Below are positions 1-5,704 of a stretch of DNA of 7,386 nucleotides, piece after piece. The notes under the pieces were generated by a model. That model worked only from the letters and a program-made list of their open reading frames with translations, was not told where the DNA came from and did not search any database. A program made the position numbers and the translations under genes. Source of the DNA: UBA6770 sp965661115 (GTDB lineage Bacteria > Bacteroidota > Bacteroidia > Flavobacteriales_G > Salibacteraceae); assembly GCA_965661115.1 (NCBI GenBank), contig CBFICO010000117.1, positions 1 through 7,386 on the forward strand, in the 5' to 3' direction. Positions within the stretch are counted from its first letter, which is position 1; each line of letters begins with the position of its first letter.

Positions 1-72
1 AGCCCAATTGCCACTAACTCCACTGAAGAAGGAAAGGCGAAAAACCGTAGAGTGGAGTTTGTGTTTTATTGA
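1..72 (+). CDS. OmpA-family C-terminal domain protein (3' end only)
   Basis: Only the last 23 codons and the TGA stop are present; the gene begins left of the window. The tail reads SPIATNSTEEGKAKNRRVEF followed by VFY. The pattern N-x-T-x-E-G-(K/R)-x-x-N-R-R-V-E is the hallmark end of the OmpA-like peptidoglycan-binding domain, where the Asn and Arg residues lie near the diaminopimelate-binding site. In Bacteroidota such domains end many outer-membrane or periplasmic proteins, including OmpA-like porins, gliding or type IX secretion proteins, and PD40/TPR-OmpA fusions. Which of these this is cannot be decided from 23 residues. Domain identity is confident; the full protein's role is unknown. 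Confidence 0.85.
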   Translation, partial: SPIATNSTEEGKAKNRRVEFVFY

Positions 73-87
73 CTGTTTTCTATATCC

Positions 88-220
88 CGTCATTCCCGCG
101 AAGGCGGGAATCTCAAAATATGAATAGAAACAATTCTAAAAACTAAATTGAGATTCCGCACAGAAGTTTCGTATAGGGATTTTTCCAAAAATCCTACTCA
201 ACTAATCTTGCGGAATGACG
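88..220. repeat. 133-bp composite palindromic repeat element (diverged copy)
   Basis: This element fills much of the gene-free stretch 73-374. Its outer ends are CGTCATTCC (88-96) and GGAATGACG (212-220), which are inverted. The left module (88-113) contains an 8-bp hairpin, ATTCCCGC (92-99) and GCGGGAAT (104-111), around GAAG. It differs at one base out of 26 from the left arm of the repeat at 1471-1496. A second inverted pair, AATCTCAA (109-116) and TTGAGATT (148-155), closes the central loop. The right module pairs ATTCCGCA (153-160) with TGCGGAAT (209-216). That module is stretched by about 44 nt relative to the other copy and carries its own small hairpin at 174-196. No reading frame is evident. 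The whole could fold as a multi-branched cruciform and resembles REP/MITE-type intergenic elements. Confidence 0.85.
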
Positions 221-266
221 ATTACAATGTTGAATATTAAAGTTCAGATTCTCTTTAAAACTTCTT

Positions 267-307
267 CCAAAATCACCCAAAATCACCAACTGAAATAATT
301 AATTTCA
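267..307. promoter_or_regulatory. possible recA upstream operator region (tandem repeat plus palindrome)
   Basis: Two small motifs lie in the otherwise featureless 221-374 leader of recA. CCAAAATCAC occurs twice in perfect tandem (267-276, 277-286), a 10-bp period close to one helical turn. Next is TGAAAT-AATTA-ATTTCA (291-307), a 17-bp palindrome with 6-bp arms about 68 nt before the recA ATG. Either could be a protein-binding site. Short AT-rich palindromes also arise by chance, and no known operator consensus was matched. No convincing Bacteroidota-type promoter (TTTG then TAnnTTTG) was found nearby; TTTATTTG at 336-343 is only a partial match. Confidence 0.2.
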
Positions 308-374
308 CAACGTAAAAAGGTTACGGTCAGCCCCCGTTTATTTGCCTGATAATATTTTAAAAACACAGAAAATT

Positions 375-1367
375 ATGTCACAAGACGCAAAAGAAAAAGC
401 ACTAAAACTAACCCTTGATAAATTAGATAAAATGTACGGTAAGGGTTCCGTAATGAAACTAGGAGACGATGCCATTGAAAAGGTAGATGTTATTCCATCA
501 GGTTCAATTACCCTTGACGCAGCCTTAGGGGTAAACGGCTATCCAAAAGGTAGAATTGTAGAAATATACGGACCTGAATCTTCTGGTAAAACTACCTTGG
601 CTATCCACGCCATTGCAGAGGTGCAAAAACAAGGTGGAATAGCGGCAATTGTTGATGCAGAGCATGCTTTCGATCGCTTTTACGCAGAGAGTTTGGGAGT
701 AGATACCGAAAACTTATTGATTGCGCAACCAGATAATGGTGAGCAAGGATTGGAGATTGCCGATAATTTAATTCGTTCAGGAGCTATTGATTTATTGGTG
801 GTTGACTCTGTTGCAGCATTAACACCAAGAGCAGAAATTGAAGGTGAAATGGGCGATTCTATGATGGGATTGCACGCACGATTGATGTCGCAAGCATTAA
901 GAAAACTTACAGGGACCATTCACAAAACAAACTGCTGTTGCATTTTCATTAACCAGTTGAGAGATAAAATTGGTGTAATGTTCGGAAACCCAGAAACTAC
1001 AACTGGTGGAAACGCACTTAAGTTTTACGCTTCTGTTCGATTGGATATTAGACGTTCTACGCAAATAAAAGCGGGTGATGAAGTAATTGGTAACCGAACA
1101 CGAGTTAAGGTAGTAAAGAACAAGGTTGCTCCACCTTTCCGTAAAGCAGAATTCGATATTATGTACGGAGCTGGAATCTCTAGAACCGGCGAACTATTGG
1201 ACTTGGCTGTTGAGAACGACCTGGTAAAAAAATCGGGTTCTTGGTTTAGCTATGGAGACACAAAACTAGGGCAGGGTAGAGATGCAGTTAAAGAGCTGAT
1301 TGGCGATAACCCTGAATTAGCAGAAGAAATCGAAGCACAGTTAAAAGAAAAGATGTCCGCTGAATAA
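375..1367 (+). CDS. recA: recombinase RecA
   Basis: A 330-residue RecA, the ATP-dependent strand-exchange protein that forms filaments on single-stranded DNA in homologous recombination and DNA repair. Starting at ATG 375 makes the numbering coincide with E. coli RecA. Walker A is GPESSGKT (66-73), the catalytic Glu is E96 in AEHA, and Walker B is LLVVD (140-144). Loop L1 lies around EGEMGDS (from 156). Loop L2 lies around FGNPETTTGG, preceded by the INQ sensor (192-194). A frame-compatible TTG at 342 adds 11 residues that do not look like RecA, so it was not chosen. The C-terminal tail is acidic (DNPELAEEIEAQL) but shorter than in E. coli. A run of three cysteines (187-189) sits in the core strand just before IFINQ. 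The gene is monocistronic as far as can be seen: its own terminator follows and a repeat element lies on each side. No Shine-Dalgarno sequence is visible. Confidence 0.98.
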   Translation: MSQDAKEKALKLTLDKLDKMYGKGSVMKLGDDAIEKVDVIPSGSITLDAALGVNGYPKGRIVEIYGPESSGKTTLAIHAIAEVQKQGGIAAIVDAEHAFDRFYAESLGVDTENLLIAQPDNGEQGLEIADNLIRSGAIDLLVVDSVAALTPRAEIEGEMGDSMMGLHARLMSQALRKLTGTIHKTNCCCIFINQLRDKIGVMFGNPETTTGGNALKFYASVRLDIRRSTQIKAGDEVIGNRTRVKVVKNKVAPPFRKAEFDIMYGAGISRTGELLDLAVENDLVKKSGSWFSYGDTKLGQGRDAVKELIGDNPELAEEIEAQLKEKMSAE

Positions 1368-1404
1368 GGCATAAGCGCTTTTTGAAACAGTCTTTTAAAT
1401 TTGT

Positions 1405-1443
1405 AATCCCTTTGGAGTTATACTCTAAGGGGATTTTTTATTT
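1405..1443 (+). terminator. intrinsic terminator of recA
   Basis: AATCCCTTTGGAG (1405-1417) and CTCTAAGGGGATT (1423-1435) form a continuous 13-bp stem with two G-U wobbles and a TTATA loop. The T-rich run TTTTATTT follows. It lies 37 nt after the recA stop codon and before the repeat element, so it should end the recA transcript. Confidence 0.88.
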
Positions 1444-1470
1444 GAAATATAACTAATAATGTGTGCGTTG

Positions 1471-1535
1471 CGTCATTCCCGCGCAGGCGGGAATCTCCAG
1501 TTAAAGTTTAGATTCCCGCCTGCGCGGGAATGACG
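1471..1535. repeat. 65-bp perfect inverted repeat (26-bp arms), dRS3-like modules
   Basis: The left arm (1471-1496) and right arm (1510-1535) are exact reverse complements over 26 bp, separated by a 13-nt spacer (1497-1509). Each arm is itself palindromic. ATTCCCGCGCAGGCGGGAAT folds as an 8-bp hairpin with a GCAG loop, so the DNA or RNA can form one long hairpin or two short ones. The arms are strikingly GC-rich against the AT-rich surroundings, which suggests an inserted or amplified element. The module fits the pattern ATTCCC-N8-GGGAAT known from Neisseria as dRS3. It lies between the recA terminator and the TPR lipoprotein gene. No T-tract follows, so it is not a standard terminator. Confidence 0.93.
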
Positions 1536-1595
1536 GTTTAGGTGGTCTTGCTCTGATTTACGCATTACTCTTTCGAAATAGATATTAATTAAAAC

Positions 1596-2597
1596 ATGAA
1601 ATACTTTCTAATTCTTTCTATCGTCTTCCTGGCTAGTTGTGGTTCAGATCAACAATCTACAGAACAAAAAAGCGATGCTAAACCCATCGAATACGAATCG
1701 AAGTACGACAGTATCAACGCGCTTATTAAAGAAAACCCAAGCGACCCAAATCTTTATAATTATCGCGCGCAATTGCGACAAGAAGATGAGAATTACGAAA
1801 GTGCTTTGAGTGATTTGGATAGAGCAATTGGAGTAGATTCAACTACCGATACATGGTATCTGAGAAAGGCCAATTTGTTGTTTGCCATGCAACGTTTTAA
1901 AGAATCTAAAGAAGTACTAGATTATGCCATTTTTAGAGTACCAGGCTCAATTCCGATTATGCTTGAAAAGGCGGAAGTATATTTAATTACTGGCGATTTA
2001 CAGCAGTGTATAAATTGGGCAAATGCCGCACTTGAATTCGATGTGTACAATGCCCAAGCCTATTATCTAAAAGGTATGGCGCATAAGTATGGCCGCGATA
2101 CGGTAAAAGCGGTAACGAGTTTTCAGACTGCGGTGGAGCAGGATAGAAATCACTACGACGCTTACATTCAGCTAGCCAATTTGTACGCCATGGAAAAACA
2201 CGAATTAGCTCCTTTGTACTATAACAACGCTATTCGTATTGATTCAAATAGTATTGAGTCATACTACGGAAGAGGGTTGTATCATCAAAGTATCAACGAA
2301 GCCAAAAAAGCAATAAAAGATTACCAAGATATTTTGGCAATTGACTCCACCTATACTGATGCATACTTTAATATGGGGTATGTAAAGTTGTTATTGGAAG
2401 AACAGCCCGATACAGCCGAGGTGTTGTTTAATAAAGCCTTTTCTTTAGACGATAAGTTTTTTGATGCGCTATATATGTTAGGTTATGCTCAAGAGTTGAA
2501 TGGTAAACCGAAGGTAGCAGCAAAAACCTATCGTAAAGTTTTGGAATCGGTTCCAGATCATTTGTTGGCAGCGAAAGGTGTAAACAGAACAGAGTAA
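1596..2597 (+). CDS. TPR-repeat lipoprotein
   Basis: A 333-residue protein with an N-terminal lipoprotein signal peptide: Lys2, a hydrophobic run, then the lipobox LASC with the lipidated Cys at residue 15. After a short polar linker rich in Gln, Ser and Asp it is almost wholly tetratricopeptide repeats. About eight consecutive 33-35-residue units can be laid out from residues 51 to 322 (starting near 51, 85, 119, 153, 187, 220, 254 and 289). Most show the usual pattern of small and aromatic residues (A..Y, A/G at the helix crossing, A..D at the end). Such solenoids are protein-binding scaffolds, so this is probably a membrane-anchored adaptor in the periplasm or on the outer membrane; the partner is unknown. 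The ATG follows AATTAAAAC with no Shine-Dalgarno sequence. The membrane glycosyltransferase gene starts 32 nt downstream and is probably co-transcribed. Confidence 0.9.
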   Translation: MKYFLILSIVFLASCGSDQQSTEQKSDAKPIEYESKYDSINALIKENPSDPNLYNYRAQLRQEDENYESALSDLDRAIGVDSTTDTWYLRKANLLFAMQRFKESKEVLDYAIFRVPGSIPIMLEKAEVYLITGDLQQCINWANAALEFDVYNAQAYYLKGMAHKYGRDTVKAVTSFQTAVEQDRNHYDAYIQLANLYAMEKHELAPLYYNNAIRIDSNSIESYYGRGLYHQSINEAKKAIKDYQDILAIDSTYTDAYFNMGYVKLLLEEQPDTAEVLFNKAFSLDDKFFDALYMLGYAQELNGKPKVAAKTYRKVLESVPDHLLAAKGVNRTE

Positions 2598-2629
2598 ACC
2601 CGGAATTGTAGATACGAATTATATAATCG

Positions 2630-4420
2630 GTGACGTTTTTTAAAAAATATCAAAACACACTATTTGTTGCCGTAATTTCTGCAATAGCCTTAATTTTTTC
2701 CTACTGGCCAATTGTTTATTCCGCATCCGAGAATATCAGAATCATTGATGCGTTTAATACCGATGAGGTGGATTTTTTGCGTGCAATGTTGGATGCTTAT
2801 AACGCCAATTCGTTTGATATTAATAGGTATGAATATGGCCTATTGTACTACAACATAGGTTTGATATTCTTCAATATTGTTGGGTTTTTTACGCCAGTAA
2901 CTGAGCAAGTAGGTGTTATTATTATGCGACTACTATCTTCCGGTTTTTTGATTGGAACTGCATTAGTTTCAAGTAAACTGTTGAGAGATAAAAAGCTTTA
3001 CACACAACTGCTAGTATTCCTTTTGATTCTGCTCTCCAGCATTGCCCTTGTTAATTACGGAACCATGCTCCACCCAGATTTAGCACAAGTGTTTTTTGTG
3101 ACCGTAAGCCTCTTTTACCTTTCGAAATACGTAACTGAACCTACCATTAAAACGCTTGTGTATGCTGTTTTATCAGCTGGTTTTGCATTTTCAACCAAGT
3201 ACGTTGGCATAGCTTTACTGCCAATAATTTGGTTATTGGTTTTTATTTATGAAGTCGAAAAACCGAAGAATCTATCCCGTGTTACGAGAGCAACAGTGTT
3301 GCTGGTCCTTGCGCTTTTGGGAACAATAGGTTCTAATCCAGATGTAGTAGCTTCTTATTTACCCAGTGATAACGAGATAAGCAGTTCTATTTTGAGCATT
3401 GTTTCATTTTGCAGAATACTCTGTGTTGCTCTTCTGGTTCTTGGTGGATTCTCATTTTTTCTATGGAGAAACAATCAGTTTGTAAAACGGCTACTCAATG
3501 GAGCTATTTTTAGTCTAGGTTCATTTGGGGTATTTACATTGGGTTTTTCAATGGGTTCGCCACAAGGTATTAAAGGGTTCAATTTTTTAAACGGAATTGT
3601 TGCGGTTGCCTCTGTGCACAAAGATGGGCATTGGTTTAGAGACGATTCTGGTTTTATAGGTTGGATAAAAATATTAGTAGATAACGAAGTAGTTCCATTG
3701 TATTGGTCATTGCTAGCTTGTGTTGGTCTATTGCTAGTTTTTTATCACATTATAAAGAACCGAGATACGCTTTCTGTTAAGCTTATAATTCCGTTTGCTT
3801 GGATTGTGATGTTTTGTTTTGTGGTGGTTTTTAGGGTGAAATCACATTTTGCACATTACCTGATTCCAATAATTCCTTTTGTGTTGATTTATACAGCGCT
3901 TGGAATTGAGGCCATCGTTGAAAAGATAAAAACTATCAAGGCGATTCCACCTGTTATCTCAAATCAACTTTCAGCAGTTGTTACCGGTGTTATTTGTGTT
4001 TTAGGAGTACTCAATGCTACTTCGTACAGTAATCAAAGAGTTGAGCATTATACTAATTCGGCCGAGCTAAAAGCAGGGGAGTGGTTAAAGAAAAATGTGC
4101 ACGAGCGAGCTTTTATATCTGCTGATAAGTACACCTATATACCAAAAATGGAAAACTTGAATTACCGCCATTATTGGGGGTTATCTTTAGAGCTGATAGA
4201 AAATGACAACCCCGATTATTTGGTGATTAACAAACACACATATTCGTGGTTTATGAATGCTGCTGATGTAGAAACCTATTTACATGGAAAAGAGCTTTTT
4301 CTTGAGCGGAACAAACTGTACCACGATTTAGAAAATGATACTCAAAAGCAATTTAAGCAGGTGGCGGATTTTGGTGAGGTTAAGGTGTACAAAAAAAGGC
4401 CGCCAAATGGCGACCTTTAA
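2630..4420 (+). CDS. GT-C-fold integral membrane glycosyltransferase (GT39/ArnT-like, PMT_2 type)
   Basis: A 596-residue polytopic protein with about 12-13 hydrophobic segments between residues 11 and 463, followed by a soluble C-terminal region of about 130 residues. Features of GT-C transferases that use polyprenyl-phosphate sugars are visible. These are an acidic pair after the first membrane segment (TDE, D45-E46), a second acidic site in MLHPD (D150) just before a membrane segment, and AFSTKYVG (K190). FAHYLIPIIPF (406-417) also suits the family. The layout recalls PMT_2/ArnT-like enzymes, which move a sugar from a lipid carrier to a protein or lipid at the outer face of the inner membrane. 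Donor and acceptor cannot be told. The start is GTG 2630: an in-frame TAA ends three bases upstream (2624-2626) and the next Met is residue 49, after the first membrane segment. The last codons overlap the terminator of the convergent operon. Confidence 0.8.
   Translation: MTFFKKYQNTLFVAVISAIALIFSYWPIVYSASENIRIIDAFNTDEVDFLRAMLDAYNANSFDINRYEYGLLYYNIGLIFFNIVGFFTPVTEQVGVIIMRLLSSGFLIGTALVSSKLLRDKKLYTQLLVFLLILLSSIALVNYGTMLHPDLAQVFFVTVSLFYLSKYVTEPTIKTLVYAVLSAGFAFSTKYVGIALLPIIWLLVFIYEVEKPKNLSRVTRATVLLVLALLGTIGSNPDVVASYLPSDNEISSSILSIVSFCRILCVALLVLGGFSFFLWRNNQFVKRLLNGAIFSLGSFGVFTLGFSMGSPQGIKGFNFLNGIVAVASVHKDGHWFRDDSGFIGWIKILVDNEVVPLYWSLLACVGLLLVFYHIIKNRDTLSVKLIIPFAWIVMFCFVVVFRVKSHFAHYLIPIIPFVLIYTALGIEAIVEKIKTIKAIPPVISNQLSAVVTGVICVLGVLNATSYSNQRVEHYTNSAELKAGEWLKKNVHERAFISADKYTYIPKMENLNYRHYWGLSLELIENDNPDYLVINKHTYSWFMNAADVETYLHGKELFLERNKLYHDLENDTQKQFKQVADFGEVKVYKKRPPNGDL
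4391..4418 (-). terminator. intrinsic terminator of thrS-infC-rpmI-rplT, inside the convergent gene
   Basis: Read on the minus strand, AAAGGTCGCC (from 4418) pairs with GGCGGCCTTT around ATTT and is followed by a run of seven T from 4397 to 4391. The position pair 4400/4413 is a G-U wobble in the minus-strand RNA but a C-A mismatch in plus-strand RNA. The T-run also lies on the minus-strand exit side. The design therefore serves the ribosomal operon, although plus-strand RNA could form a weaker version. It overlaps the last codons and the first base of the stop codon of the glycosyltransferase gene. Confidence 0.85.
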
Positions 4421-4461
4421 ACAATTCCCTTTATTTTAATTATGAAATAGTGTAAACTGAA

Positions 4462-4806
4462 CTATTTCACTTTGTCAACCACAGCTTTAAAAGCCTCTGG
4501 ATGATTCATAGCTAAATCGGCTAAAACCTTACGACTTAAGTCAATGTTAGCTGCGTTTACTTTACCCATAAATTGAGAATACGACATTCCATTTGCTCTA
4601 GCACCCGCATTAATACGAGTAATCCAAAGCGATCTGAAATTACGTTTCTTCTGACGTCTGTCTCTGTATGCATAAACTAACCCTTTTTCAACGGCGTTTT
4701 TTGCAACAGTCCAAACATTCTTTCTGCGACCAAAGTATCCTTTGGCCATTTTCATCACTTTTTTGCGTCTTGCTCGTGATGCTACTGAATTTACTGATCT
4801 AGGCAT
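4462..4806 (-). CDS. rplT: 50S ribosomal protein L20 (bL20)
   Basis: A 114-residue L20, the normal family length. It opens MPRSVNSVASRARRKK and continues with the conserved stretch around AKGYFGRRKN, then YAYRDRRQKKRNFRSLWI and RINAGAR. The very basic, extended N-terminal half (about residues 1-60) threads into 23S rRNA, and the globular C-terminal half ends in an Ala/Lys-rich helix. L20 binds early in 50S assembly, and in several bacteria it represses its own operon through mRNA mimicry. It is the last gene of the minus-strand operon, separated from rpmI by an unusually long 92-nt gap. An inverted repeat (TGAAATAGT and ACTATTTCA, 4443-4469) spans its stop codon. The ATG has an A/T-rich leader with no Shine-Dalgarno sequence. 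Confidence 0.98.
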   Translation of the reverse strand: MPRSVNSVASRARRKKVMKMAKGYFGRRKNVWTVAKNAVEKGLVYAYRDRRQKKRNFRSLWITRINAGARANGMSYSQFMGKVNAANIDLSRKVLADLAMNHPEAFKAVVDKVK

Positions 4807-4898
4807 AATTTAATTTTTTTGAGTGGCAGTGAGTTACTGTTTCAAACTGCTTAGTTACTAGCACCCGGGTTAAAAAATAAAACCAAATATTAATCTGA
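4807..4898 (-). promoter_or_regulatory. 92-nt rpmI-rplT spacer, possible structured leader
   Basis: This gap is longer than the other spacers in the operon (38 and 21 nt). In minus-strand RNA it holds ACCCGGGT (4863-4870, a perfect 8-bp palindrome), two copies of AGTAACT, a small hairpin AACT-AAGC-AGTT between them, and CAGT-AACTC-ACTG overlapping the second copy. The repeated AACT elements compete for partners, so mutually exclusive folds are conceivable. This would suit an L20-controlled leader, but no known leader motif was recognised and the stems are short. It could equally be an untranslated spacer. Confidence 0.25.
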
Positions 4899-5096
4899 TT
4901 ACTTAAGAACGAGTTGAGTAAGAATACTCTTTTCGTCTGACTTGTGAACCAATCCAGACTGCGTAAGATTACGCTTCTGTTTTGTTTCTTTCTTTGTAAG
5001 GATGTGGCTTTTGAAAGCGTGTTTCCTTTTAATTTTACCAGAGCCAGTTAGCTTAAATCGCTTCTTTGCACTGGATTTTGTTTTCATCTTAGGCAT
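4899..5096 (-). CDS. rpmI: 50S ribosomal protein L35 (bL35)
   Basis: A 65-residue protein of the normal L35 length. The N-terminus MPKMKTKSSAKKRFKLTGSG is the family signature and is followed by KIKRKHAFKSHILTKK and a KRNL segment. It is highly basic throughout and folds against 23S rRNA in the large subunit. It lies 38 nt after infC and 92 nt before rplT, in the standard infC-rpmI-rplT order, so all three are expected on one mRNA with thrS. The ATG has only a short purine stretch (GCAGAGAA) directly in front, too close to be a proper Shine-Dalgarno sequence. Confidence 0.98.
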   Translation of the reverse strand: MPKMKTKSSAKKRFKLTGSGKIKRKHAFKSHILTKKETKQKRNLTQSGLVHKSDEKSILTQLVLK

Positions 5097-5134
5097 TTCT
5101 CTGCTTTTTACTGATTAAACAATATATAGGGGAA

Positions 5135-5683
5135 TTATTTTTTCTTTTTAGGAGCTAGGAACATAATCATTCGTTTTCCTTCCATTTTTGGTAACGATTC
5201 TACGTCTCCTATATCGGCCAATTCTTGCGCAAGTTTTAGTAGCAAAATTTCTCCTCTTTCTTTAAAGACGATAGTACGACCTTTAAAGAACACGAAAGCT
5301 TTAAGTTTTGCTCCTTCTTCCAAGAATTTTCTAGCGTGATTCAGCTTGAAGTTAAAATCGTGCTCGTCGGTATTAGGTCCAAAACGGATTTCTTTTACCA
5401 CCACCTTTGTGGCTTTCGACTGCATTTCTTTTTTCTTCTTCTTTTGCTCGTAAACGAACTTTTTGTAGTCAAGAATTTTTACTACTGGCGGCTTAGCATT
5501 CGGTGAAATCTCCACTAAATCTAAACCAGCTTCATCCGCTCTTGCTAAAGCTTTTGCAAGGTCAAGCACCTCGGCACCTTCGCCTTCACTAACCAACCTT
5601 ACTGGATCAGCAAATATTCTATCATTTATCCTGTTCACCGGCTCTTTTTGCCTTTGCTGCTGGGGTCTGAATCTTCTTGCTAT
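5135..5683 (-). CDS. infC: translation initiation factor IF-3, AUA start
   Basis: IF-3 binds the 30S subunit, keeps subunits apart and proofreads the start codon and initiator tRNA. Read from ATA 5683 the protein has 182 residues, close to the 180 of E. coli IF-3. The N-domain contains VNRINDRI (16-23) and DLVEISPNAKPPVVKILDYKKF. A Lys-rich linker follows (YEQKKKKKEMQ), then the C-domain with VVKEIRFGPNTDEHDF and FKGR. The protein ends in KKKK. GTG 5638 would give 167 residues and remove the basic start ARRFRPQQQRQKEP, which is typical of this family. The ATA is 8 nt after AGGAGG, and an in-frame TAA lies two codons upstream (5687-5689), so nothing further out can be used. Only 21 nt separate it from the thrS stop. 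IF-3 genes are known for rare start codons that let IF-3 repress its own synthesis. Confidence 0.93.
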   Translation of the reverse strand: MARRFRPQQQRQKEPVNRINDRIFADPVRLVSEGEGAEVLDLAKALARADEAGLDLVEISPNAKPPVVKILDYKKFVYEQKKKKKEMQSKATKVVVKEIRFGPNTDEHDFNFKLNHARKFLEEGAKLKAFVFFKGRTIVFKERGEILLLKLAQELADIGDVESLPKMEGKRMIMFLAPKKKK

Positions 5684-5691
5684 GGCTTAAT

Positions 5692-5697
5692 CCTCCT
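5692..5697 (-). promoter_or_regulatory. strong Shine-Dalgarno sequence deciding the infC start
   Basis: AGGAGG on the minus strand, within GAGGAGGA, ends 8 nt before the ATA at 5683. It lies in the 21-nt thrS-infC gap. It is too far (53 nt) from the GTG at 5638 to serve that codon. No comparable site precedes recA, the TPR gene, the glycosyltransferase, rpmI or rplT. Confidence 0.85.
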
Positions 5698-5704
5698 CTT
5701 TATT

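Noticed and set aside
88..113. The GC-rich hairpin as terminator of the OmpA-like gene
   Set aside because: No T-tract follows the stem in the plus direction, and the same hairpin occurs elsewhere as part of a repeat family.
342..374. TTG start giving an 11-residue longer RecA
   Set aside because: The extra residues do not resemble RecA, and ATG 375 brings all motifs into exact register with E. coli numbering.
680..919. Open frame on the minus strand inside recA
   Set aside because: It is antisense to a highly conserved gene and shows no recognisable protein features; it is a shadow of recA codon usage.
88..1535. CRISPR array suggested by repeated ATTCCCGC/GCGGGAAT units
   Set aside because: The units are inverted, unevenly spaced and separated by a gene; there is no series of regular spacers.
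1547..1575. Bacteroidota-type promoter before the TPR gene (CTTG ... TACTCTTTCG)
   Set aside because: Neither the upstream nor the downstream box matches TTTG / TAnnTTTG well enough to support a call.
5636..5638. GTG as the infC start
   Set aside because: It has no Shine-Dalgarno sequence nearby and would remove the conserved basic N-terminus; the ATA at 5683 has ideal AGGAGG spacing.
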